Shown: positions 16,411-23,404 of the stretch, in pieces
Position numbering within the stretch: the stretch's first letter is position 1
Layout: each line of letters starts with the position of its first letter
Source of the DNA: a bacterium
Lineage (GTDB): Bacteria > Krumholzibacteriota > Krumholzibacteriia > LZORAL124-64-63
Direction of reading: 5' to 3'
DNA length: 40,059 nucleotides
Assembly: GCA_003353795.1 (NCBI GenBank)
Contig: PIVY01000020.1
Span: 1 to 40,059 of the forward strand
Translations under genes and position numbers: made by a program
Notes under the pieces: model-generated
What the model saw: the letters and a program-made list of their open reading frames with translations, nothing else
Databases searched by the model: none
Told to the model about the DNA's origin: nothing

Positions 16411-17643
16411 CTAGCCGGTCGCCCGCGCCTGGCCGTTGAACACCCCGTCGATCATGCGCTCCAGCGCCTCCTCCAGCACCTCGTCGCTCACGCCGGAGAA
16501 CGACAGCCGCACGTGGCGGGCGTAGCGATCGTCGCCGAACGCGGTGCCCGGAACCACGGCGATGCCCTGGTCCAGGAAGCGTTGCACGATGACGTCGCTG
16601 GTGTCCTCGCCGGCCGGCGCGTCGGGCACCAGTCCGGTGAGGTTGAGGAAGAGATAGAAGGCGCCCTCGGGCCGGTAGAGCGAGCCGCCGAACAACGGTC
16701 CCAGTCGCTCGCAGATGCGGTCGCGGCGCCGGGCCAGCGACGCCACCAACTCGGACTGCCAGGTGCGGCGTGGCTCGTCCATGGTGAGCACGTCGGCGAA
16801 GGCGCGCTGGATGAAAGGCACCACGCCGGCGGTCTGCGTGTACTCGCCGAGGGTCAGCTTGCGGATCAGGTCGGCATCGCGGCAGATGGTGAAGCCAATG
16901 CGGAAACCGGTGGCCGCGAAGGCCTTCGAACAGGTGAAGATGCTGATGATGTGGTCGCCGCCCAGGCTCAGCGGGCTCACGTGTTCGCGGCCGTCGTAGA
17001 CGAAGTCCTTGTACGCCTCGTCCGAGACGATGCGTACGTCGTGCTGGCGGCAGAGCTCGTCGATGCGGACCAGTTCCTCGCGTGAGAATACCTTGCCCGA
17101 GGGATTCTGCGGCGTGTTGAGGTAGAGCACGTCGGCCGCGGCCAGCTTGCGGTCCAACTCGTCGAAGTCCACCCGCAGGGCGCCCTGTTCCTCCACCAGA
17201 TCGATGGTGTCCACCTCGAAGCCGGTGAAGGGGAAGATGTTCTCCAGCACGCAACTCCAGGCGGGGCCGAAGGCCAGCACGGTGCCGCCGCCGAGCAGGC
17301 CGAATACGAGTTGCAGGCCCTCCTGTCCGCCGTAGGTGCAGATGACGTTCTCGGGACCGATGTCGTCGATACCGTGTTCGGCCGCCATGTGCTGGATCAC
17401 GGCCTCCTTGAACCACGGCTCGCCGCCCGCCTTGGGATAGCGGGTGTGGCCGGCGTCGAGGGCGCGCTTGGTGGCGTCGATGACGAAATCGGGCGTGGGG
17501 TCGGCCAGCTCGCCGCGCTGCAGGAACGCGAACCGCTGTCCCGACTTCTCGAAGACGGGGGCCACCGAGCGGATCTGCTCGCTGATGGCGACAATGGGGG
17601 ACAGACCGATGGACGTGAACGCGGAGGAGTACCGTCGTTTCAT
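16411..17643 (-). CDS. Class I/II pyridoxal-phosphate aminotransferase
   Basis: The 410-residue enzyme is a fold-type I aminotransferase. YPKAGGEPWFKEAV and YGGQEGLQLVF form the cofactor phosphate region, NTPQNPSGKVFS carries the conserved Asn, DEAYKDFVYDG the Asp and Tyr, SKAFAATGFRIGF the Schiff-base Lys, and VRLSFSG the carboxylate-binding Arg. The context suggests transfer to aromatic 2-oxo acids or a glutamine transaminase role with the adjacent omega-amidase. The substrate cannot be fixed by sequence alone. I chose the ATG at 17643, with AGGGA 8 bases upstream. A start at 17760 would begin inside the promoter and is rejected. The promoter and a palindromic operator candidate lie just upstream. 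Confidence 0.9.
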   Translation of the reverse strand: MKRRYSSAFTSIGLSPIVAISEQIRSVAPVFEKSGQRFAFLQRGELADPTPDFVIDATKRALDAGHTRYPKAGGEPWFKEAVIQHMAAEHGIDDIGPENVICTYGGQEGLQLVFGLLGGGTVLAFGPAWSCVLENIFPFTGFEVDTIDLVEEQGALRVDFDELDRKLAAADVLYLNTPQNPSGKVFSREELVRIDELCRQHDVRIVSDEAYKDFVYDGREHVSPLSLGGDHIISIFTCSKAFAATGFRIGFTICRDADLIRKLTLGEYTQTAGVVPFIQRAFADVLTMDEPRRTWQSELVASLARRRDRICERLGPLFGGSLYRPEGAFYLFLNLTGLVPDAPAGEDTSDVIVQRFLDQGIAVVPGTAFGDDRYARHVRLSFSGVSDEVLEEALERMIDGVFNGQARATG

Positions 17644-17686
17644 GGTTCGCATCCCTGGCAGGAGGTGGTGGGCGACGCTTCGGTAG

Positions 17687-17714
17687 ATTAAACCAGACAG
17701 ATGCGCTCTGTCAA
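17687..17714 (-). promoter_or_regulatory. Sigma-70 promoter of the aminotransferase gene
   Basis: On the minus strand, TTGACA (17714-17709) and TTTAAT (17692-17687) are separated by 16 bases. The start codon is 44 bases downstream of the -10 box. Confidence 0.65.
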
Positions 17715-17745
17715 CATAGACAGCTGTATGACAACAAGTTAACAG
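17708..17745. promoter_or_regulatory. Tandem CTGT/ACAG palindromes over the aminotransferase -35
   Basis: CTGTC-N6-GACAG (17708-17723) covers the -35 box. It is directly followed by CTGT (17724-17727) and a further ACAG at 17742-17745, giving two outward-in half-site pairs and a central ACAGCTGT palindrome. This looks like an operator for a dimeric repressor such as a GntR/MocR-type protein, but no regulator gene is adjacent. Confidence 0.4.
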
Positions 17746-17824
17746 AATCGTCGACACCATCCGCCAGCGCGTTTAACCTGGTCGGGTTGTTGCCGTTGTG
17801 GCGTGATACAGGAAGGTGGAAACC

Positions 17825-18460
17825 ATGACCGACCACGTCGCCGTCGCCCCGATCTTTCCATTTCCGATCAGTGCCGCGGGCTCGCTCAGCCTCGTCGGCG
17901 CCCCGGTGGACGCCGGTGACCTGGCCGCCTTCACCGCGTTCATTGCCGATCGCCGCGGCGATCAGCCCGCCCTGGTCGGCGGCTACGACGAGCACCGCGG
18001 CCTCTACGCCACCAGCGCCCACTTCGGCGGCCCCGAGCACGGCGGCGATGAACCACGCGTCATCCATCTCGGAATCGACGTCTGGACCGACGCCGGTACA
18101 CCGTTGCGGGCGCCCCTCGATGCGGTGGTCCACAGCTTTGCCGACAACCACCGGCCGGGCGACTTCGGCGGCACGGTCATCCTGACCCACGGTGTCGGGG
18201 GCGAGACGTTCCATTCGCTCTGGGGCCACCTGGCCCGGCGTACCCTGGAGGGGCTGGAGGAAGGTCGCGCCATCGCCCGCGGCGAGGTCTTCGCCTGGCT
18301 GGGTGAGCCGGCGGAGAACGGCGGTTGGCCGCCGCATCTGCACCTGCAGCGCATCCTCGACCTCGGAGATCGGCGCGGCGACTTCCCGGGAGTGGCGCGA
18401 TTGTCCGAGCGCGAGCAGTGGTTGCGCGCCTGTCCGGATCCGGCCGACCTCCTCGTCTGA
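17825..18460 (+). CDS. M23-type metallopeptidase domain protein
   Basis: The 211-residue protein contains an M23 (LytM-like) fold. The zinc ligands are HLGIDVW (His, Asp) and PPHLHLQ (His-x-His), and SLWGHLARRTL is the conserved strand between. There is no signal peptide or membrane anchor, so it appears cytoplasmic, which is odd for a cell-wall endopeptidase. The segment EPAENGGWPPHLHLQ is closer to the M23 domain found inside fused aminotransferase/phosphotransferase proteins (AGXT2-like) than to wall hydrolases. That likeness is from memory and needs alignment. SD GGAAGG at 17811-17816 supports the ATG at 17825. The gene is divergent from the aminotransferase. Confidence 0.75.
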   Translation: MTDHVAVAPIFPFPISAAGSLSLVGAPVDAGDLAAFTAFIADRRGDQPALVGGYDEHRGLYATSAHFGGPEHGGDEPRVIHLGIDVWTDAGTPLRAPLDAVVHSFADNHRPGDFGGTVILTHGVGGETFHSLWGHLARRTLEGLEEGRAIARGEVFAWLGEPAENGGWPPHLHLQRILDLGDRRGDFPGVARLSEREQWLRACPDPADLLV

Positions 18461-18542
18461 TCTTCCCAATCCCGGGTCGATCCGCTACGATCGAGCCGCC
18501 CGCCGCCCGCGCGGCCTCACCCGAGACGGGAGTATCGTCGCC

Positions 18543-19457
18543 ATGACCAAGCTCGGCTGTTTCCGCCCCGTTCTCTTCGGCTGCCTCGGCATCCTCGCGA
18601 TCGTCGTGATCGGCCTGATCGTCGTCAGCCTGTTCGCCATGAAGGGGATCAAGAGCGAGCGCGTGGAGGACATGGAGCTGGCGGCGGTCGCCGAGACCGT
18701 GGCCGAACTCCCGGGCGAACTGGGGGGCGTGGAGACGATGCCGCCGGGACGGGTAGTCCTCGAACTCGCGCAGGGCGAGTTCTACGTGCACCGCGGCGAA
18801 CCCGGCGAGGGCGTCAAGGTCACGGCGCGTTTCGACCAGGAGGCCTACGAACTGGCCGACGGCCTGGAGACCCTGGAAGACGGTTCCTGGATCTATCGCG
18901 TGAGCTACAAGCGGACCATTCCCGGCCTGCAGGCCATTCTGCAGTCGGTGTTCGGCGGCAACACGGATTCGCGAGTCGATGTCTACCTGCCACCGGACGT
19001 GCCCATCGCCCTCGAATTGCACGTGGAGCAGGGGGCCAGCGAGATCGAGCTCGGCGGCCTCTGGCTCACCGACGCGGTGTTGTCCGTCAGCAAGGGCGGC
19101 TTCGACCTGCAGATCAGCGAGCCCCTCCGCGAACCCGTCGAACGATTCGTCCTCGAGGGCTCCATGGGCGGTGTCGACGTCGGTGGCCTCGGCAACGCCA
19201 GTCCGCGTACCCTGATCGTGGACTGGCGCATGGGCGGAGCCAACATCGACCTGAGCGGCCAGTGGGTACGCGACTGCGACGCCAGCGTGACGGTGAACAT
19301 GGGCGGCATGTCGGTCCTGGTACCTCGTGACGTGACTCTGGAGAGAGTATCCGGGGACGACGTGGACCTCGAGCCGGCGTCCGAGGAGACCTCGCAGCCC
19401 GTGCTGCGCCTGCGGACCAAGCAGAAGCGCGGCGAGATCGACGTCATCCGGCGCTAG
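18543..19457 (+). CDS. Membrane-anchored toastrack-type (DUF4097/LiaF-like) protein
   Basis: The 304-residue protein has one N-terminal membrane helix (VLFGCLGILAIVVIGLIVVS) and a large soluble part. The C-terminal half is built of repeating short strands with Gly at turns (GSMGGVDVGGLGNAS, WRMGGANIDLSGQW, VNMGGMSVLVPRDV). This is the right-handed beta pattern of the toastrack domains in DUF4097 and LiaF-like proteins, which often sense or shape the envelope. No enzyme motif is visible. The weak SD GGGAG lies 10 bases before the ATG. It is followed within 6 bases by the symporter gene and probably shares its transcript. Confidence 0.6.
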   Translation: MTKLGCFRPVLFGCLGILAIVVIGLIVVSLFAMKGIKSERVEDMELAAVAETVAELPGELGGVETMPPGRVVLELAQGEFYVHRGEPGEGVKVTARFDQEAYELADGLETLEDGSWIYRVSYKRTIPGLQAILQSVFGGNTDSRVDVYLPPDVPIALELHVEQGASEIELGGLWLTDAVLSVSKGGFDLQISEPLREPVERFVLEGSMGGVDVGGLGNASPRTLIVDWRMGGANIDLSGQWVRDCDASVTVNMGGMSVLVPRDVTLERVSGDDVDLEPASEETSQPVLRLRTKQKRGEIDVIRR

Positions 19458-19463
19458 CAGGCC

Positions 19464-21023
19464 ATGCTCGACGCCCTGATCATCGGCGGATACTTCGCGG
19501 CGGTCATGATCGCCGCGATCCGGGCACGCCTCGGGCCCGACGCCACCAGCGAGGACTACTTCGTCTCCGGGCGCAATCTGCGCTGGTGGTCGGTGGCCGC
19601 GTCCACCATCGCCACCAATCTGCAGGCCGGGCACTTCCTCGCCGTGGTGGGCTCGGCCTACGCCTTCGGTCTGGCGCAGGCCAACTTCGAACTCAACGCC
19701 GTGCTCGGACTGGTCATGGCGGCCTTCATCTTCGTGCCCCTCTATCTGCGCGCCCGCGTGGTCACCATCAGCCAGTTCTTCGAGGAACGCTTCGGCGTGG
19801 GCGTGGCCACCACCTACTCGGTAATGCTCATGTTCCTGTACGGCACGCTCTATCTGGGGGCGGCGCTGTTCTGGGGCGGCTACTCGCTGGAAGTGCTGTT
19901 CGGCGAGTCGGTGCAGAATCTGGTGGGTGGCACGCCGGGCCTGCGCATCTGCGTGATGATCGTCCTGCTCGGTGCCTTCTCCGCCACCTATACCTGGTTC
20001 GGAGGACTGGACGCCGTGGTGCGCACGGACATCGTGCAGTTCGTGCTGCTCATGGGCGGCGGCCTCGTGGTCACGTTCCTGTCGGTGAAGGAACTCGGCG
20101 GGGTCACCGTCATGCGCGACACCCTGGGCGACCAGTTGCACCTTCACCTGCCCAACTCGCATCCCAAGCTGCCGTGGCTGGGCATCATCACCATGCACCT
20201 GCTGAACCTCCAGTACTGGGGCTGCAACCAGGTGATCCTGCAACGGTCGCTCGCGGCGCGGAGCCTGCGCGACGCACAGGTGGGACTGCTGGTGGGCGGC
20301 ACCGTGAAGTTCCTGACCGCGGGCATGCTGGTGCTGCCGGGCATCGCGCTGGTGGGGATCCTCGGTCGCGGCAACCCGCTCGACGATCCCGACCAGGCTT
20401 ACCTCACCATCGTCGACCTGCTGCTGGCGCCCGGCGTGCGCGGTCTGATCCTCTGCGGCCTCTTCGCCTCGCTCATGAGCAGTGTCGACTCCATCTTCAA
20501 CTCGGTGTCCACCCTCTGGTCCATCGACATTTACAAGCGGCGGCTGCGGCCCGACGCCACTGACGCCCAGGTGGTGGCCATGGGACGCAAGGCCATCGTC
20601 ACCACGCTCGGAGTAGGCATCCTCTGCGGCTTCGCCTTCGCCTACACCAAGATCGAGAACCCGTCGTTCCCCCTCGATCCGGTCTTCAAGCAGGTGAGCT
20701 TCTACATCAAGAACGGCCTGGTGGTGCTGATCACCGCCGCCGTGTTCCTGCGCAACCCGTCGCGCCGCCTCGTGCTGGCCGCCGTGCTGTTGACCGTGCC
20801 CATGAGCATCGTCGCCGACCAGGTGCTGGCCGGGGTGCCGTACCTCATCGTCACCGGCACCGTGATCGTGGCCGGCATCCTGGTGGTGGCCGTACCCACG
20901 ATCTGGCGCAGCGGCTGGGGCGTGGCCGACCCGCCGCTGGTGCGGGTGTCGGATCGGCGGGTGGGACTGCTGGGGGTGGTGTTGCTGGCGGCGCTGGCGG
21001 CGTCTCACGTGGTCTTCCACTGA
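19464..21023 (+). CDS. Sodium:solute symporter (SSS family)
   Basis: The 519-residue protein has about 14 membrane helices. SEDYFVSGRNLRWWSVAAST, followed by GHFLAVVGSAYAFGL, is the typical helix 1-2 region. YTWFGGLDAVVRTDIVQF matches the GG-x-AV-x-TD-x-Q signature of SSS/SGLT proteins, and QYWGCNQVILQRSLAA is the helix found in the SGLT branch that includes sugar and myo-inositol carriers. The late LMSSVDSIFNSVSTL segment carries the Ser residues of the sodium site. Sugar or polyol uptake driven by Na+ is likely, with the substrate unknown. It starts 6 bases after the toastrack gene. Confidence 0.92.
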   Translation: MLDALIIGGYFAAVMIAAIRARLGPDATSEDYFVSGRNLRWWSVAASTIATNLQAGHFLAVVGSAYAFGLAQANFELNAVLGLVMAAFIFVPLYLRARVVTISQFFEERFGVGVATTYSVMLMFLYGTLYLGAALFWGGYSLEVLFGESVQNLVGGTPGLRICVMIVLLGAFSATYTWFGGLDAVVRTDIVQFVLLMGGGLVVTFLSVKELGGVTVMRDTLGDQLHLHLPNSHPKLPWLGIITMHLLNLQYWGCNQVILQRSLAARSLRDAQVGLLVGGTVKFLTAGMLVLPGIALVGILGRGNPLDDPDQAYLTIVDLLLAPGVRGLILCGLFASLMSSVDSIFNSVSTLWSIDIYKRRLRPDATDAQVVAMGRKAIVTTLGVGILCGFAFAYTKIENPSFPLDPVFKQVSFYIKNGLVVLITAAVFLRNPSRRLVLAAVLLTVPMSIVADQVLAGVPYLIVTGTVIVAGILVVAVPTIWRSGWGVADPPLVRVSDRRVGLLGVVLLAALAASHVVFH

Positions 21024-21027
21024 TCGA

Positions 21028-21579
21028 CTAGAACCTGCCGGCGATCACGAAGCCTGGTTTGCGATCGATGAGCGTTGGCGCGAACGAGAGACCGACCGTC
21101 GGCGTTGGCTCGGCGTCTGGAGTGGTCGCCATCTCCACGGCCGTGCAGGCGACGAGTTGACCCAGGGCTGTGACCGGCAGCAGGAACGCATTGCCGGTGG
21201 CGGACGTTGCCGCCCAGCCGGTCGCCGCCACCGCCACCGAGGTCCCCATTACCAGCCAGCCGTTGCCCCGGCTGCGGTTACCGCCGTGCACGCCCAGCGG
21301 CAGCATGATGCCGCCAACCACCGAGCCAACCACGAAGCCGTACTCGACGCCGGCGTACTCGTTGCTGCTGCTTCCCTCCATGCTCATGCCGATGACGAAG
21401 CCGGCGGTGAACCCCAGGGTGCCGGAGAGCAATCCGCCGCCCACGGCGCGGGAGGCCGAATGGGTTTGGCTGGACTGGGCGGTACCGCCGATCTCGTCGG
21501 CGCGGGCGCTGCCGGCGGATACCGGCAGGAGGGCCAGGAGGCAGGCGAGGATCGCGTGGTAGGGGCGTATCGACCGCAT
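21028..21579 (-). CDS. Exported Gly/Ala-rich protein of unknown function
   Basis: The 183-residue product begins with a signal peptide (HAILACLLALLPVSAGSARA, cleavage before DE). Two Gly-rich hydrophobic hairpins follow (GGGLLSGTLGFTAGFVIGMS; YGFVVGSVVGGIMLPLG), then a third hydrophobic stretch and a Thr/Pro-rich end. The Gly-zipper-like hairpins recall small outer-membrane or oligomeric envelope proteins, but I do not recognise a family. No SD is visible before the ATG at 21579. A longer start at 21639 adds a polar N-terminus before the signal peptide and is disfavoured. Its stop is 4 bases from that of the convergent symporter. Confidence 0.6.
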   Translation of the reverse strand: MRSIRPYHAILACLLALLPVSAGSARADEIGGTAQSSQTHSASRAVGGGLLSGTLGFTAGFVIGMSMEGSSSNEYAGVEYGFVVGSVVGGIMLPLGVHGGNRSRGNGWLVMGTSVAVAATGWAATSATGNAFLLPVTALGQLVACTAVEMATTPDAEPTPTVGLSFAPTLIDRKPGFVIAGRF

Positions 21580-21653
21580 GATGGCGTTGATACGCCGTGA
21601 TCGATCGGGAGTTCCCGGGGTTGACGCCGTCGTCGGCAATGGCCCCGACGCAC

Positions 21654-21681
21654 GCGACCCCCGGCCGGAGCCGGGGGTCGC
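21654..21681 (-). terminator. Perfect 12-bp hairpin downstream of the 21714-22301 gene
   Basis: GCGACCCCCGGC (21654-21665) pairs perfectly with GCCGGGGGTCGC (21670-21681) around a 4-base loop, about 33 bases after the stop of the minus-strand gene. No T tract follows on either strand, so it may end transcription only partly or protect the 3' end. Confidence 0.5.
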
Positions 21682-21713
21682 GATAGCCTCAAACAGTGGT
21701 CGGCAGCCTTTGG

Positions 21714-22301
21714 CTACTTGAACAGACCCTTCACGTTGCTCCAGGAGGAGTCCTCGGTGGCGACGGTGCCACAGAGGGCCACGTTGTCGCTGGTCAGCAC
21801 GGAGTACGTGCCGATGGAGCTCGAGTAGGAGCAGATGACGAACCAGTAGTCGTTGCCGGGCGTGAGGGTCACGCCGTTGGCGGCGAAGATGGCGCTGTTC
21901 AGGCCAACGCCGTCATCGTCGTCCATGTAGACGCCGTTGACGGTGGGATTCCCAGCGTCGAACGGATCGCAGTAGATGTAGATGACCGTGTCGAAGCCGG
22001 CATCGTCCACCACGAACTCGACCGGCGTGCTGTCGGACACATTGAAGCAGTACTGGTCGTAGTGGGGTTCGGTGGTGTAGTCAGAATTGAAGACTAGGTC
22101 GCAGTTCAGACCGAGATCTTCGTAGCTCACCGGGCGCCAGCGATGCCAGGTGGGTGAGTTGTCGGTGAGTTCACCGGCGATCACGATACGGCTGGGCGAG
22201 TCCATGACGTAGTCGACGCGGTCCGGATCCTTGGGCATGTCGGCGGCGAGGGCGATGGTCGCGATCATCATGATCAGGACGCAGGCGGTAACTTGTTTCA
22301 T
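21714..22301 (-). CDS. Secreted protein with PPC-like beta domain
   Basis: The 195-residue protein has a signal peptide (MKQVTACVLIMMIATIALA, cleavage before ADMP). The mature part resembles the bacterial pre-peptidase C-terminal (PPC) fold: FNVSDSTPVEFVVDD, FDTVIYIYCDPFD, a DDDDGVG loop and LTPGNDYWFVICSYSSSIG with YSVLT. Five Cys residues could form disulfides in an oxidising compartment. There is no catalytic domain, so it is a lone binding or stabilising domain, perhaps cell-surface. The ATG at 22301 follows AAGGGGG by 6 bases. It has its own promoter and a hairpin behind it. Function is unknown. Confidence 0.6.
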   Translation of the reverse strand: MKQVTACVLIMMIATIALAADMPKDPDRVDYVMDSPSRIVIAGELTDNSPTWHRWRPVSYEDLGLNCDLVFNSDYTTEPHYDQYCFNVSDSTPVEFVVDDAGFDTVIYIYCDPFDAGNPTVNGVYMDDDDGVGLNSAIFAANGVTLTPGNDYWFVICSYSSSIGTYSVLTSDNVALCGTVATEDSSWSNVKGLFK

Positions 22302-22354
22302 TGCTGTCCCCCTTAGTGGATGCAACGGTCTGGTAGCTTCGTGGCGAGATCGCC

Positions 22355-22384
22355 AGTCTATCACGAAATCGCGATAATGGTCAA
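22355..22384 (-). promoter_or_regulatory. Promoter of the PPC-like secreted protein gene
   Basis: On the minus strand, TTGACC (22384-22379) and TAGACT (22360-22355) are 18 bases apart. The ATG lies 54 bases downstream. Confidence 0.55.
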
Positions 22385-22451
22385 CTCCCTGTATGAAAGC
22401 GCATGAAATCGGACTTACCTGGCCCTGGAGAGTGTCCATGCCTTTCCGAAC

Positions 22452-23219
22452 CTAGCGATGACCGACACTGACGGTGGCGATCTCGACGAGTTCCGCCCGG
22501 AGGCGGCCCACGATCGGGACCCGGACGGAGATTCGCACCGGCGGGCGGATGCCGTCGCAGCCCAGATCCACGATCACGGGCCCGTCATGTCGGAACGGCC
22601 CTCGCCCTTCGAGGTTCGGCATCACGGCGATGCAGCGGAAGGCGCCTGCCGGAACGGCCACCCGATGCTCGCTCGGCGCCACGGCGACGGCCAGCGACGC
22701 GACGGCGCCGCCGAGGATCACCGGCATCTCCAGGTGGGATCCGGGGGCAAGTTGCGAGGCGCGCATCCGCAGCAATGCCGAGAATACGTCGTGACACCGC
22801 GATGGAATGGCGAGAACGGTCCCGTCGAGTGCGGTCGCCTCGCTGGCCTCGTGATCGAGCCTGAGGTCTCGGACCTCGTGGTACGGCCCCTCTCGAATGC
22901 GTTTCTGCAGCCGATGGCTGCGGAAATCGAGGGTGTCGGCCCAACTGGTGATGCGATCGCGAACCGGGTACAGGGGCGCCAGAACGCGATTACTGCGTGC
23001 GGTGTACCGGACCTCGTAGGCCGCGCGATCGCCGCTCGCCTGCAGCGCACGGATCTCCAGCGTGGCCGATCCGACGGTCACCGGGCCGAGGCGAATCCGG
23101 TACTCGAGCCGTTCCCCCACCGCGAAGGGGCGGGCCGCCAGAAGGGGCGGGACCGTGGCTCTGGAAGCTCCGGTCAGCATCAGTAGAATGATCATCGCGC
23201 GGCGACAGCAATGAGACAC
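22452..23219 (-). CDS. DUF3108-like exported protein
   Basis: The 255-residue protein has a short basic start and a signal peptide (AMIILLMLTGASRA). The mature part follows the DUF3108 pattern: FAVGERLEYRIRLGPVTVG near the start, YPVRDRITSWADT in the middle, DVFSALLRMRASQL, VPAGAFRCIAVMPN and a final VPIVGRLRAELVE. DUF3108 proteins are periplasmic and of unknown function, often near outer-membrane or lipoprotein genes. GGAGG sits 8 bases before the GTG at 23219, which is preferred over the ATG at 23279. It is divergent from the rnf operon, with 185 bases between them. Confidence 0.72.
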   Translation of the reverse strand: MSHCCRRAMIILLMLTGASRATVPPLLAARPFAVGERLEYRIRLGPVTVGSATLEIRALQASGDRAAYEVRYTARSNRVLAPLYPVRDRITSWADTLDFRSHRLQKRIREGPYHEVRDLRLDHEASEATALDGTVLAIPSRCHDVFSALLRMRASQLAPGSHLEMPVILGGAVASLAVAVAPSEHRVAVPAGAFRCIAVMPNLEGRGPFRHDGPVIVDLGCDGIRPPVRISVRVPIVGRLRAELVEIATVSVGHR

Positions 23220-23322
23220 GGCGTCAACCTCCGGTGACACCCCTGGCGGGCTACGGCAGGGCGTGTCCGTTTCCCGCACGAACCGCGCCCGCGGCCCCGA
23301 CTGCGACCACCCAAGCTTCCCT

Positions 23323-23351
23323 TTGACTCCGCTCCCCGCGGAGTCTACGTT
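23323..23351 (+). promoter_or_regulatory. Promoter of the rnf operon
   Basis: TTGACT (23323-23328) and TACGTT (23346-23351) are exactly 17 bases apart, 54 bases before rnfC. It is the only good promoter seen in front of the nine-gene unit. Confidence 0.65.
23325..23345. promoter_or_regulatory. 21-bp palindrome inside the rnf promoter
   Basis: GACTCCGC (23325-23332), five bases, then GCGGAGTC (23338-23345) form a perfect inverted repeat that begins in the -35 box and ends at the base before the -10 box. A dimer bound here would control the promoter directly, as a repressor or a MerR-like activator. The regulator is not encoded in the window as far as I can tell. Confidence 0.55.
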
Positions 23352-23404
23352 TCGCCGGAAGCGCGCGAAATCAGGATCCGGACCACATTTAGGAGCTACT
23401 GGGT

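Noticed and set aside
12323-17416. Very long open frame on the minus strand (about 1,700 codons) opposite the aromatic operon
   Set aside because: It is a shadow of the GC-rich third codon positions of the genes on the other strand. Its protein is a low-complexity run of Arg, Gly, Ala and His with no known domain, while the opposite frames carry full enzyme motifs.
18177-21020. Long minus-strand open frame opposite the toastrack and symporter genes
   Set aside because: It is His/Glu/Ala-rich low-complexity sequence typical of antisense GC-rich coding DNA. The plus-strand symporter has clear SSS signatures.
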